Under the pieces are notes generated by a model. That model was not told the origin of the DNA. It did not search any database and saw only the letters and a list, made by a program, of their open reading frames with translations. 64,000 bases of DNA from Bacteroidales bacterium (GTDB taxonomy: Bacteria; Bacteroidota; Bacteroidia; Bacteroidales; Muribaculaceae). Below are positions 1 to 8,350 of this stretch, one piece after another (the first letter of the stretch is position 1; every line of letters begins with the position of its first letter). The position numbers and the translations under genes were made by a program. The stretch is taken from assembly GCA_014800815.1 (NCBI GenBank), contig JAAVFI010000028.1, positions 1 to 64,000 of the forward strand. Reading direction: 5' to 3'.

Positions 1-188
1 CCATATCAATGTCTATTTTCTCCGGCATCTTCAACCTGGGGATAGGATGTGGCACATTGTTGGGCGGCTATGTATGCACCTATATTTCCATAGACAAAAT
101 TGGTTATGTAGGAGGAGGAGTAGCGGTAATGCCTTTCGTGCACTGGTATATGAGGGTAAAAAAGCTCCTACGAGCCAAAACAGATTAA
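1..188 (+). CDS. MFS transporter, C-terminal fragment (5' end outside window)
   Basis: An open frame enters at base 3 and stops with TAA at 186-188, giving about 61 residues. It reads as the last two membrane helices of a major facilitator superfamily carrier: a glycine-rich helix (FSGIFNLGIGCGTLLGG) followed by a second glycine-rich helix and a short basic tail (MRVKKLLRAK). The pattern resembles the C-terminus of AraJ/sugar-efflux-type MFS proteins. The substrate cannot be told from this piece. It is oriented towards the PUL operon, so the two transcription units converge on the terminator at 321-358. Confidence 0.6.
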   Translation, partial: ISMSIFSGIFNLGIGCGTLLGGYVCTYISIDKIGYVGGGVAVMPFVHWYMRVKKLLRAKTD

Positions 189-320
189 GTGTACCTAAGA
201 ATTGAAGAATGGAATCAGCCCTAATTTTTTTTGTCTCAAAAAATTTTAGCGGTATTATTAGTTTATACTAATTTACATCTTACTTAGCACCTGCCGGATA
301 ATTCTCCCACGATATTAAAA

Positions 321-358
321 CAAGCCCCCGGAAGCCTTTGCGGACTTTCGGGGGCTTG
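321..358 (-). terminator. Rho-independent terminator of the PUL operon
   Basis: A perfect 10-bp stem (CAAGCCCCCG at 321-330 pairing with CGGGGGCTTG at 349-358) encloses an 18-base loop. On the minus strand it is followed by TTTTAATATC. It begins 28 bases after the stop of the GH2 gene, so it most likely ends the 12-gene PUL transcript. It could also stop transcription from the convergent MFS gene, although the plus side lacks a T-tract. Confidence 0.85.
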
Positions 359-386
359 CTATATGGGAGCCTGCATCCAGGCTAAG

Positions 387-2861
387 CTATTTTACAGGGA
401 TTGATATCGAGGCTGATTTCAAACCGGGAGCTGATGCAGTAAGCGTGAGAATACCGGGAGTTTCAGAGCTTTGGACTATTGCGGTGAGGCGACCGTTGAA
501 CATGTGCATCTGAGGCAAATGGAAGAGGTCGAGAGACGTTGCATCGCCGTTTGCCGCAGCACGATATTTGCCTTGTCCTCCGACCCGGAATTTAACGAGC
601 CGATCGTCTGACGGACAAAGATTTCCGTCGCGGTCTACTACAGAAACCGTTACGTAGGCCAGATCTTCGCCATTGGACTCCAAGGCATCGGTCGAGGTTT
701 CGAGTTTCAGAGAGTACGGTTTGCCGGCTGTCCTTACAGTACGTTCGGCGGCCGGTTGGCCATTTTCGTCGTATGCCACCACACGGATTTCGCCGGGCTG
801 ATATACGGCATCCATCCACATAAGTCTGTAGCGGCGCAAGAGAGCCATGTCATCGGAAGAAACTGCGGCTTCGGCGGCAGTCATAAGGCGCTGTCGGCCC
901 TGACTTACACCGTTGATCCACAACTCGGCTTCGGGGAAAGAGGAATAGACTACGACGGGAGTAGTGTGTCCTTCTCTGCCGGGCCAAGTCCAGTGAGGTA
1001 CTATATGGAGAGTGGTATCGGCACGGTTCCAGTGGCTGCGGTAGAGGTAGTAGCGGTCTTTCGGAATCGAAGCAAGGTCGATAATTCCGAAGAGCGAGCT
1101 ATGGCTCGGCCATGCGTCGGTATTGTATGGAGAGGGTTCGCCAAGATAGTCAAATCCGGTCCAGACGAACTGCCCCATTGTCCAGGGATAATCTTCGGCC
1201 AGAGCGAAATCGACATCGGGAATGTTTGCCCATGCGCAGTGCTCGGTATCATAGCCCGACGACTGATGATCGGGATACATGGCGGTGCCGGAGACTTCAA
1301 CAGGGAATTTATATACACCGCGCGAACTGACTGTCGAAGCAGTTTCCGATCCGAGAATGATACCCTGCGGCAACTTTTCGTATGACTCCACATAGCGGTG
1401 AGTGCGGTAGTTCAGTCCGGGCACGTCTATCATTGCACCGAAGCCGTTGTCGAGTACGCACGACACCTGGTCCATACCACAGGTTACGGGACGAGTGGGG
1501 TCTTCGCGGTGGCATATGTCCTGCAGGAATTTCGCCACTTTATACCCTTCGGGGCTGCACTGCGTGGGGACTTCGTTGCCAATCGACCACATTACCACTG
1601 CGGGGTGATTGCGGTACTGATGCAACATATTCACCATGTCGCGCTCAGCCCACTGATCGAAGAATCGGTGATAGCCGTTCTGACATTTCGCGATATCCCA
1701 TTCGTCGAACGGCTCAATCATCATCATAAGGCCCATTTCATCGCAGAGGCTCACAAGCTCGGGGGCAGGCATGTTGTGCGAGGTGCGCACGGCATCGCAA
1801 CCCATATCTTTGAGCAGCTCAAGCTGATGCCTCAGCGCCGAGGTATTGACGGCAGCACCAAGCGGACCGAGGTCGTGGTGATTGCAGACTCCTTGAAATT
1901 TACGCGGTTTACCGTTCAAGAAGAAGCCGCGCTCGGGGATAATCTCTATCGAACGGACGCCGAAACGGGTGTCGTAATTGTCGAGAACCTTGCCGGCAGC
2001 ATCCTTAACCACCGTACGGGCAACATAAAGCGAGGGGGATTCGGGCGACCAAAGCGCCGGTGCATCAATCTCGAAATTCTGTTCGACGGGAAGGCCGTGG
2101 TTTACTCGTCCGGCTGTAGTCCGCGATGCCACAACCTTGCCTTCGGGAGAAAGGATATCCGTCTCTACAGACACTTCTCTGTCGCCGACATTCTCAATTT
2201 TCACCCGCAGATTGACTGTAGCGAAGTCGTCGGCAACATGTGGAGTGGTGATATGAGTGCCCCATACCGGAATATGAATTGAGTCAGTCTCCACGACCCT
2301 GACGTTGCGGTACAAACCGGCTCCGGGGTACCAGCGTGAAGAAAACGGTTTGTTTTCGAGTCTGACGGCGAGGGTATTTGCCGATCCGTCGGTGTTGAGA
2401 TATGGAGTAACGTCGAAGTGAAATGAATTATAGCCGAAGGGCCACTCTCCCACTTCTTTGCCGTTGACCCACACCCGAGCCTCGCTCATGGCTCCGTCGA
2501 AGACAAGTGATACCATACGGCCGGGAGCGGCATCGAAAGTTGTACGATACCAGCCTGTACCCATATAGGGCAGGCCTCCCGAGCGACCTGTTTTCAACGT
2601 TGCCTTAGTCTCGCCATCCTGTGTGACGGCAACAGTCTGCAAATCGTATTTTCGGTCGAAGGGGCCGTAGATAGCCCAATCGTGCGGCACATTCACTTCT
2701 TGCCAGCGCGAGTCGTCGAAGTCTGTGAGGGCAGCCTGCGGAGTATCTTCCTGACTGAACCGCCAACCTTTTTTCAACAGTGTCTCGCTTCGACCGGCAT
2801 AAGCACAAGGTGCCACCGCAAGAGATGCAAGAATCGGAATAATGAATTTTTTTAACGTCAT
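387..2861 (-). CDS. GH2 beta-galactosidase-like glycoside hydrolase with DUF4982 and C-terminal Ig-like domain
   Basis: This is an exported family 2 glycoside hydrolase, probably a periplasmic exo-beta-galactosidase or related exo-enzyme. The start chosen is the ATG at 2861 (824 residues); an upstream in-frame TTG would add only four residues. A Sec signal peptide ends near CAYAG. The order is: sugar-binding jelly roll (~25-195, with GTGWYRTTF), Ig-like sandwich (~200-300), TIM barrel (~305-590) with the acid/base Glu in SIGNEVP (~430) and the nucleophile Glu in GSETAS (~506), then a DUF4982-like region and a final invasin-like Ig domain (~715-820). It is the last gene of the PUL operon, 29 bases after the GH3 stop. 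The exact linkage cut cannot be read from sequence, because GH2 also includes beta-glucuronidases and mannosidases. Confidence 0.9.
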   Translation of the reverse strand: MTLKKFIIPILASLAVAPCAYAGRSETLLKKGWRFSQEDTPQAALTDFDDSRWQEVNVPHDWAIYGPFDRKYDLQTVAVTQDGETKATLKTGRSGGLPYMGTGWYRTTFDAAPGRMVSLVFDGAMSEARVWVNGKEVGEWPFGYNSFHFDVTPYLNTDGSANTLAVRLENKPFSSRWYPGAGLYRNVRVVETDSIHIPVWGTHITTPHVADDFATVNLRVKIENVGDREVSVETDILSPEGKVVASRTTAGRVNHGLPVEQNFEIDAPALWSPESPSLYVARTVVKDAAGKVLDNYDTRFGVRSIEIIPERGFFLNGKPRKFQGVCNHHDLGPLGAAVNTSALRHQLELLKDMGCDAVRTSHNMPAPELVSLCDEMGLMMMIEPFDEWDIAKCQNGYHRFFDQWAERDMVNMLHQYRNHPAVVMWSIGNEVPTQCSPEGYKVAKFLQDICHREDPTRPVTCGMDQVSCVLDNGFGAMIDVPGLNYRTHRYVESYEKLPQGIILGSETASTVSSRGVYKFPVEVSGTAMYPDHQSSGYDTEHCAWANIPDVDFALAEDYPWTMGQFVWTGFDYLGEPSPYNTDAWPSHSSLFGIIDLASIPKDRYYLYRSHWNRADTTLHIVPHWTWPGREGHTTPVVVYSSFPEAELWINGVSQGRQRLMTAAEAAVSSDDMALLRRYRLMWMDAVYQPGEIRVVAYDENGQPAAERTVRTAGKPYSLKLETSTDALESNGEDLAYVTVSVVDRDGNLCPSDDRLVKFRVGGQGKYRAAANGDATSLDLFHLPQMHMFNGRLTAIVQSSETPGILTLTASAPGLKSASISIPVK

Positions 2862-2890
2862 AGCTACAAACAAATGGAATGAACCGCGAA

Positions 2891-5362
2891 TTACAATATT
2901 ATCTTTTCTGCCAAGGGAAGATCGGCGGAAGAATTTCCTACCGAAATTATAAATTCGCCGGGCTCGACAATAAATTTATGGCGATCCATATCATAGAAAG
3001 AAAAGGCCTCGCTATCGAGTACAATCTTCAATTGACGGCTTTCACCCGGCTTCAGGAGTACTTTCTCAAATCCTTTAAGCTCTTTCAGCGGCCTCGGTAC
3101 GCTGCACTCTGTGTCGCTCACATATACCTGGGCTACTTCTGCAGCCTCGCGCTTGCCGGTATTGGTCAGGGTAAAGCTCACTTCGACCTCGTTTTCGCCG
3201 AGTTTTTTGAGGTTCAGATCCGAGAACTCAAATGTAGAGTACGAGAGGCCATAGCCGAATGGATAAAGCGGAGCGACGCCTGCGCGGTCGTAACCGCGAT
3301 AACCGAGGAAGACTCCTTCGTTATATTGCACATGACGGCATTCGCGCGTGTCGGAAGAACGCACTTTGCGGCGATTGGCATAGTAATTCTGCGACACAGG
3401 GCTTTCGTCCAACGAACGGTCGTATGTAACAGGCAGTTTTCCCGAGGGAGAGATTTTGCCGGTGAGAATTTCGGCAAGCGCCGTACCACCTTCCTGTCCG
3501 GGATACCAGGCCATAAGTATCGCTTTTGCACTGTCGAACCAAGCAGAGAGGTCGACAGCACCACCGCTATTGAGAACAACGGTAAGATTGGGATTGATGC
3601 GGGCAATTCCGCGGATAAACTCTTCTTCATAGTCCGGCAAGCCGAAACTGCGGTCGAAGCCTTCGCCCTCGGTGTCGCCGTTGAAACCCGTGCACAGCAC
3701 AACATTATCGGCGCCCTTCAGAGCCTTTTCAAGTTTCTTGCTATCAAGACTTTTAAGCGAGAGATTCACCTTGGCACCGCCGCTGCTGTCGAAGTAATCC
3801 AGACGGAATCGGTATGTTTCGCCGGCATGTACGGGATAAGATACCACTCGCTCACTGAACGAATGGTTGCCCCAATGGCCGGCCACAATAGAATCGTTGA
3901 CGTAGAATCGGTAACCGTCGTCGCCGCCGACTCCAATCTTGAGAAGTTCATCGCTCTCGGGACGATAGAAGGCATCCCAACTTATAGAAAAGCCGTCGGT
4001 CGGGAAGCCGTCAGCCGGACCTGAATATCCATAGTCGAAATTCACGCCGCTGTCTGTTCTTACAATATCGGGGTTGCCACTGAAGTCGATATTTTTAAAG
4101 TATTTCCCGTTGAGGCCTCGAACCGACATGGCAGTGTCGGCATATAAAAGCTGCGTAATATCGCGGTAGATATCATCTTCTGACAGGAATGTTGCTTTTC
4201 GCGACATCTCCGTAAGCGCTTTGGACAGCGGGGTAACGGAAAAAGCAGACACTGCTCCGCTACCTCCACCCGATACTATGGTGTCGGCATTTGCTCCAAG
4301 CACTACGGTACGGCCTTTGAGAGGTAAAATACCGCCTTCATTTTTCAGCAATACAATGCCTTCGCGGGCAGTCTGTAATGCCGTCTCCCGCGACGACTTG
4401 CAGTCAAGAGGTATGTCGGTGTCCTTTACGTCACGGTCGAGAAGGCCGAAGGCGCTCAGAGTCTGCAGCTGGTGTGCTACCTTGGTGTCTATAGCGCCCA
4501 TTGTGATTTTTCCTGATGTCAAAGCCTCGCGCAAAAGCGAGTCTGTGTACTGCACGGCCTTGGGCATCTCCAGGTCAAGACCCGAATTGACTGCATTTAC
4601 GGTTGAATAGACAGAAGTCCAATCGCTCATGAGTATGCCATCGAAGCCCCAGCTGTCGCGCAGTATCATAGTGTTCAGCCACTGATTCTCGGTAGCATGC
4701 ACACCGTTCAGGAGGTTGTAGCTGTTCATCACAGCGCCAACGCCGGCTTTCTGAACAGCTTTTCGGAAGGCGGGGAAATATATTTCCTGAAGCGTACGCT
4801 CGTCGACATCGCTACTGACGTGGTGACGGCTCCACTCCTGATTATTGGCAGCGAAGTGCTTTATCGTAGCCATTACTCCGCGCGACTGCAGACCTTTTAT
4901 ATACTCACATGCTATCTCGGAGGTGAGATAGGGGTCTTCACCCATATATTCGAAGTTGCGTCCGCAAAGAGGCGAGCGATATATGTTTACACCCGGACCG
5001 AGCAGAATACCGACTCCACGTGCCCGTGCATCATCGCCGAGGCTCTGTCCGTAGCGGTTGATGAGCCCGCGGTTCCATGTTGCAGCGGCAAGGACTCCGC
5101 AGGGGTAGAGCGTGCTGTGTTTGCAATGATTACGGATACCCTGCGGGCCGTCGGCCAGCAATACACGAGGTATGCCGAGCCGCTCTATAGGACGCAGCGA
5201 AAAAGAAGTTTCGCCTGACAGATAAGATATCTTTTCATCGAGAGTCATCCGACTCACCAGGTCGCGGGCGCGCTCTCTATCTTTATCGCTGACAGTAACC
5301 ACGCTGAAGGCGGCCTCTGTAGCCAATATGAGCGAGAGCGCGAATATGAGCTTGCGTAACAT
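2891..5362 (-). CDS. GH3 beta-glucosidase-like enzyme with PA14 insertion
   Basis: A secreted family 3 glycoside hydrolase (823 residues) that should release terminal beta-linked glucose, xylose or a related sugar. It has a signal peptide, the (beta/alpha)8 domain with RSPLCGRNFEYMGEDP, KHF and the nucleophile Asp in LMSDW (~247), and the alpha/beta sandwich. A PA14 domain of about 125 residues is inserted at ~415-540 (GGDDGYRFYVND), and a fibronectin-III-like domain ends the protein (~700-815). PA14 inserts in GH3 enzymes usually cap the active site and tune it towards short oligosaccharides. The stop of the upstream DUF4886-GH3 gene lies one base from this ATG, so the two are probably translationally coupled. 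The aglycone or linkage preference is unknown. Confidence 0.9.
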   Translation of the reverse strand: MLRKLIFALSLILATEAAFSVVTVSDKDRERARDLVSRMTLDEKISYLSGETSFSLRPIERLGIPRVLLADGPQGIRNHCKHSTLYPCGVLAAATWNRGLINRYGQSLGDDARARGVGILLGPGVNIYRSPLCGRNFEYMGEDPYLTSEIACEYIKGLQSRGVMATIKHFAANNQEWSRHHVSSDVDERTLQEIYFPAFRKAVQKAGVGAVMNSYNLLNGVHATENQWLNTMILRDSWGFDGILMSDWTSVYSTVNAVNSGLDLEMPKAVQYTDSLLREALTSGKITMGAIDTKVAHQLQTLSAFGLLDRDVKDTDIPLDCKSSRETALQTAREGIVLLKNEGGILPLKGRTVVLGANADTIVSGGGSGAVSAFSVTPLSKALTEMSRKATFLSEDDIYRDITQLLYADTAMSVRGLNGKYFKNIDFSGNPDIVRTDSGVNFDYGYSGPADGFPTDGFSISWDAFYRPESDELLKIGVGGDDGYRFYVNDSIVAGHWGNHSFSERVVSYPVHAGETYRFRLDYFDSSGGAKVNLSLKSLDSKKLEKALKGADNVVLCTGFNGDTEGEGFDRSFGLPDYEEEFIRGIARINPNLTVVLNSGGAVDLSAWFDSAKAILMAWYPGQEGGTALAEILTGKISPSGKLPVTYDRSLDESPVSQNYYANRRKVRSSDTRECRHVQYNEGVFLGYRGYDRAGVAPLYPFGYGLSYSTFEFSDLNLKKLGENEVEVSFTLTNTGKREAAEVAQVYVSDTECSVPRPLKELKGFEKVLLKPGESRQLKIVLDSEAFSFYDMDRHKFIVEPGEFIISVGNSSADLPLAEKIIL

Positions 5363-5363
5363 C

Positions 5364-8333
5364 TTATTCTACAAGGTTTAGCTTTATCGACTTGCCGTTG
5401 ACAATTACATTATATTCACCCGCTTCGAGGAATCGCCGACCGTCGGAGTTGACGAAACTCAAGTCGCGCATGGGGTCTATAGTAAATGTAAATGTTTCGG
5501 TCTTGCCCGGTTCGATATGTTTTTTCTCGAAGTATTTCAGCTCTTTTTCGGGACGTGTGATAGAGCTGTAGGGGTCGGAGATAAACCACATGACGGTTTC
5601 GTCGCCGGCAACAGAACCGGTATTCTCCACGTCGACAGTTACCGTTATCTTATCGCCGCGCTTGAAATCGGTGGCCGATGCTTTCAGGTCGCCATAGCGG
5701 TAGGTAGTATAGCTCAGACCATGACCGAAGGGATAGAGGGGCTGACTCGTTATGTCCTGATAGAATCCCTGGTGGTGACGACCGCTTTTGCGGCGGTTGT
5801 AATAAATGGGAATCTGACCGGTGGAGTACGGGAATGTGATAGCGAGTCGACCTGAGGGATTGATACGTCCCGAGAGTATTCCGGCGAGAGCCTCGCCGCC
5901 TTTCAGACCCGGCTGCCATGCTTCGAGAATGGCGTTCGACATCGGCTCAAGGCGATTGAGCTCGAGCGGACGACCGTTTGTAAGCACCAGTACCACAGGT
6001 TTGTCGGTCTTGGCAATCTCCGCTGCCAGTTCTTCCTGTATCGCGGGCAGAGCGAGGGTTGAGCGCGAGGCGTTCTCTCCGCTCCACCTCATATTTTCGC
6101 CAAGGCAGAGGACTACCACATCGGCCCACTTCGCAGCTTTTACGGCATCCTTGAAGCCCGAGCGATCGTTGCCGTCGCGTCGGCAGCCCTCGGCATAGCG
6201 AATCTCGGCGTCAGAGCCAAACTCATTGCGGATACCGTCGAGATAAGTGGTGACCGTCTTCGGGTCGCCGTGGCCGCACCATGAGCCGAACAAATCCCAC
6301 TGATTGTCTGCAAGCGGTCCTATCACTGCAATTTTCTTTTTGCCGGAGAGAGGGAGGAGGAGCGTGCTGTCGTTTTTCAGAAGTACCATCGACTCAGCGG
6401 CGAGCTGCTCCGCAGTATTGAGCGAAGCGGGACGCAGGAAGCGGTCGGGTACTTGCGGAGTGTAGGGATTTTCGAACAGGCCGAGGCGGAATTTCACACG
6501 CAGTACACGCCTTACAGCCTCATCGACAGTTTCCTGAGATACTTTTCCTTCGGCCACGAGGTCGGCGAGGTGGCGGTCGTAGGCATGGCTCATCATATCC
6601 ATTTCAAGGCCGGCGTTGATAGCGCGCATGGCGGCTTCCGATTTATTGGCGGCAAGACCCTGATTTTTGAGCTGCTCGATAGCGCCCCAGTCGCTCACGA
6701 TGAATCCGTCGTGGTGCCAGCGGTCTTTCAGAATCTCAGTCATTGTGTAGTGATTTGCCGAGCCGGGTACACCGCTGATGTCGTTAAACGAACTCATAAG
6801 CGTTGCGGCTCCTGCTTTTACACCGGCTTCATACGGCGGGAGATATGTATCCCAAAGAGTCTGAGGCGACACTTCGGTGTAAACATAGTCGCGGCCGGCT
6901 TCGGAAGCTCCATAGCCTACATAGTGCTTGAGGCAGGCTGCCACAGAGGTGGAATCGGAAAGGTGCTTGCCCTGATAGCCGCGCACCGAGGCAACGCAGA
7001 AAACGGCGTTGGTGTAAGGGTCTTCGCCGTAGCCCTCGGCCACACGTCCCCAACGGGGGTCGCGTGCCACGTCTATCATAGGAGAGAAAGTCCAGTCGAC
7101 ACCCGACATACGTGCCTCCTGAGCGGAGACGGCGCAAGCATCGCTGACGAGTTGAGGATTCCACGAGCAGGCCTGTGCAAGAGAGATAGGATAGATGGTG
7201 CGGAAGCCGTGGATAGCGTCATAGCCGAAAATTACGGGAATGCCGAGGCGCGATTCTTCCATAGCGCGGCGCTGCATGGCGTTACGCAGTTCGGGCGCAG
7301 TATCGAAATAAATCAGCGAGCCTATCTCGGCGGGGATTACCTTCACTTCCTCGCCGATGTTGTTTTCATTATTGTTGCGGCCGAGTGTGTACTGGTTGAG
7401 CTGCATGATTTTCTCGTCGAGAGTCATTCTCGAGAGCAGGTCTTCGATACGGATTTCCAGAGGTACGCGGCTGTCTTTATACAGAGCGGCGAGGGGTTTC
7501 AGTTCCGACAGATCAGTTATATCCGAGGGGTTGGCGACAGCGGCGTGAGCAGCCCGACGAGCTACGGCGGCAAGATCGGCACTCATATTCTCGGGTAAAT
7601 ACGAATTCTTGCTCACGTCGTTGCCGAAGAGTTTCTCATACCAGGCACATGCGGCGGTAAAACGTCCGACGCCGAGGTCGAGGTGGTAACCGTCGCGGTT
7701 CATGTTGTCGCCGATAAACGAGGTGCGTGCATTCTGCACTGCAGTGCCGGCGGGGACTATTATCTTAATCTTGCCAAGGTCTGCCGCACGGTTGTTGGCA
7801 TCGACTATTGCACGGTACATGGTCATCTGATCGTTGCCATAATTTCTGAAGCCCGAGTGAGGGGCGCCCTGCTGATAGGCCCATGTCTGATGAAGAATAA
7901 TCTGCGATTTCGCGGGATCGTTTGTCCTTACATAGTCCAGAAGTCCGGGGAGGGAGGCTTCATAAGTATCATACTTACCTGAGAATGGACTTGCCTGCTG
8001 CACAGAAATATAGTCCCAATTGTCGTCGTCGAGAGCTTCCTTAACCGATGCTTTGGTTTTCTCCGTCATTTTACCGTCGGCACCAATCTTGCGGTACACG
8101 TAGTCGTGGCGGTCGTCGCGAACATTGTTGAGATGACGCTCGAGCGAACATCCGCCGATAAAAAGATTGCCGATGACAGCTGTATCGCCGTCGGCAGCGG
8201 CAAGTTCATGGAGATTCTGCTCAATGGCATCGTGCGAAAAGCTATTGCCAATGGCAAGAATCTTCAACGTCCGGGCCTCGCAGCCGAAAGCGGATGCTAC
8301 CACGAGAGCCCATACTAAAAATCTGAGTTTCAT
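5364..8333 (-). CDS. DUF4886 (SGNH-like)-GH3 fusion enzyme
   Basis: A 989-residue two-domain exported enzyme. Residues ~22-270 form a DUF4886/SGNH-hydrolase-like domain: the nucleophile-type Ser is in ILAIGNSFSHD (~31), and DGYHLD (~214-219) supplies the expected Asp-His pair. This suggests a carbohydrate esterase. Residues ~285-985 form a complete GH3: MTLDEKIMQLNQ, the GYGEDPY loop, KHYVGYG, nucleophile Asp in IVSDWGA (~548), then the sandwich and FnIII domains. The signal sequence ends with a possible lipobox (SAFGC), so it may be a lipoprotein. A single chain that deacylates and then removes a beta-sugar would suit an acylated glycoside. It lies 17 bases after the GH2 stop and next to a second GH3. 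The esterase role is inferred from the fold. Confidence 0.88.
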   Translation of the reverse strand: MKLRFLVWALVVASAFGCEARTLKILAIGNSFSHDAIEQNLHELAAADGDTAVIGNLFIGGCSLERHLNNVRDDRHDYVYRKIGADGKMTEKTKASVKEALDDDNWDYISVQQASPFSGKYDTYEASLPGLLDYVRTNDPAKSQIILHQTWAYQQGAPHSGFRNYGNDQMTMYRAIVDANNRAADLGKIKIIVPAGTAVQNARTSFIGDNMNRDGYHLDLGVGRFTAACAWYEKLFGNDVSKNSYLPENMSADLAAVARRAAHAAVANPSDITDLSELKPLAALYKDSRVPLEIRIEDLLSRMTLDEKIMQLNQYTLGRNNNENNIGEEVKVIPAEIGSLIYFDTAPELRNAMQRRAMEESRLGIPVIFGYDAIHGFRTIYPISLAQACSWNPQLVSDACAVSAQEARMSGVDWTFSPMIDVARDPRWGRVAEGYGEDPYTNAVFCVASVRGYQGKHLSDSTSVAACLKHYVGYGASEAGRDYVYTEVSPQTLWDTYLPPYEAGVKAGAATLMSSFNDISGVPGSANHYTMTEILKDRWHHDGFIVSDWGAIEQLKNQGLAANKSEAAMRAINAGLEMDMMSHAYDRHLADLVAEGKVSQETVDEAVRRVLRVKFRLGLFENPYTPQVPDRFLRPASLNTAEQLAAESMVLLKNDSTLLLPLSGKKKIAVIGPLADNQWDLFGSWCGHGDPKTVTTYLDGIRNEFGSDAEIRYAEGCRRDGNDRSGFKDAVKAAKWADVVVLCLGENMRWSGENASRSTLALPAIQEELAAEIAKTDKPVVLVLTNGRPLELNRLEPMSNAILEAWQPGLKGGEALAGILSGRINPSGRLAITFPYSTGQIPIYYNRRKSGRHHQGFYQDITSQPLYPFGHGLSYTTYRYGDLKASATDFKRGDKITVTVDVENTGSVAGDETVMWFISDPYSSITRPEKELKYFEKKHIEPGKTETFTFTIDPMRDLSFVNSDGRRFLEAGEYNVIVNGKSIKLNLVE

Positions 8334-8350
8334 ACGCTTAATGAATTTGC

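Noticed and set aside
225-255. A/T-only hairpin after the MFS fragment
   Set aside because: The stem is made of T and A runs only and is likely to occur by chance; the G+C-rich stem at 321-358 is the better terminator.
1398-2282. Long plus-strand open frame opposite the GH2 gene
   Set aside because: It is antisense to a gene with clear catalytic motifs, has no recognisable protein pattern and reflects the codon bias of the real strand. The same holds for other long antisense frames, for example at 8711-10090, 13650-14954 and 57670-59529.
2862-2873. TTG start for the GH2 gene
   Set aside because: The ATG at 2861 gives a normal signal peptide; the four-residue extension has no support.
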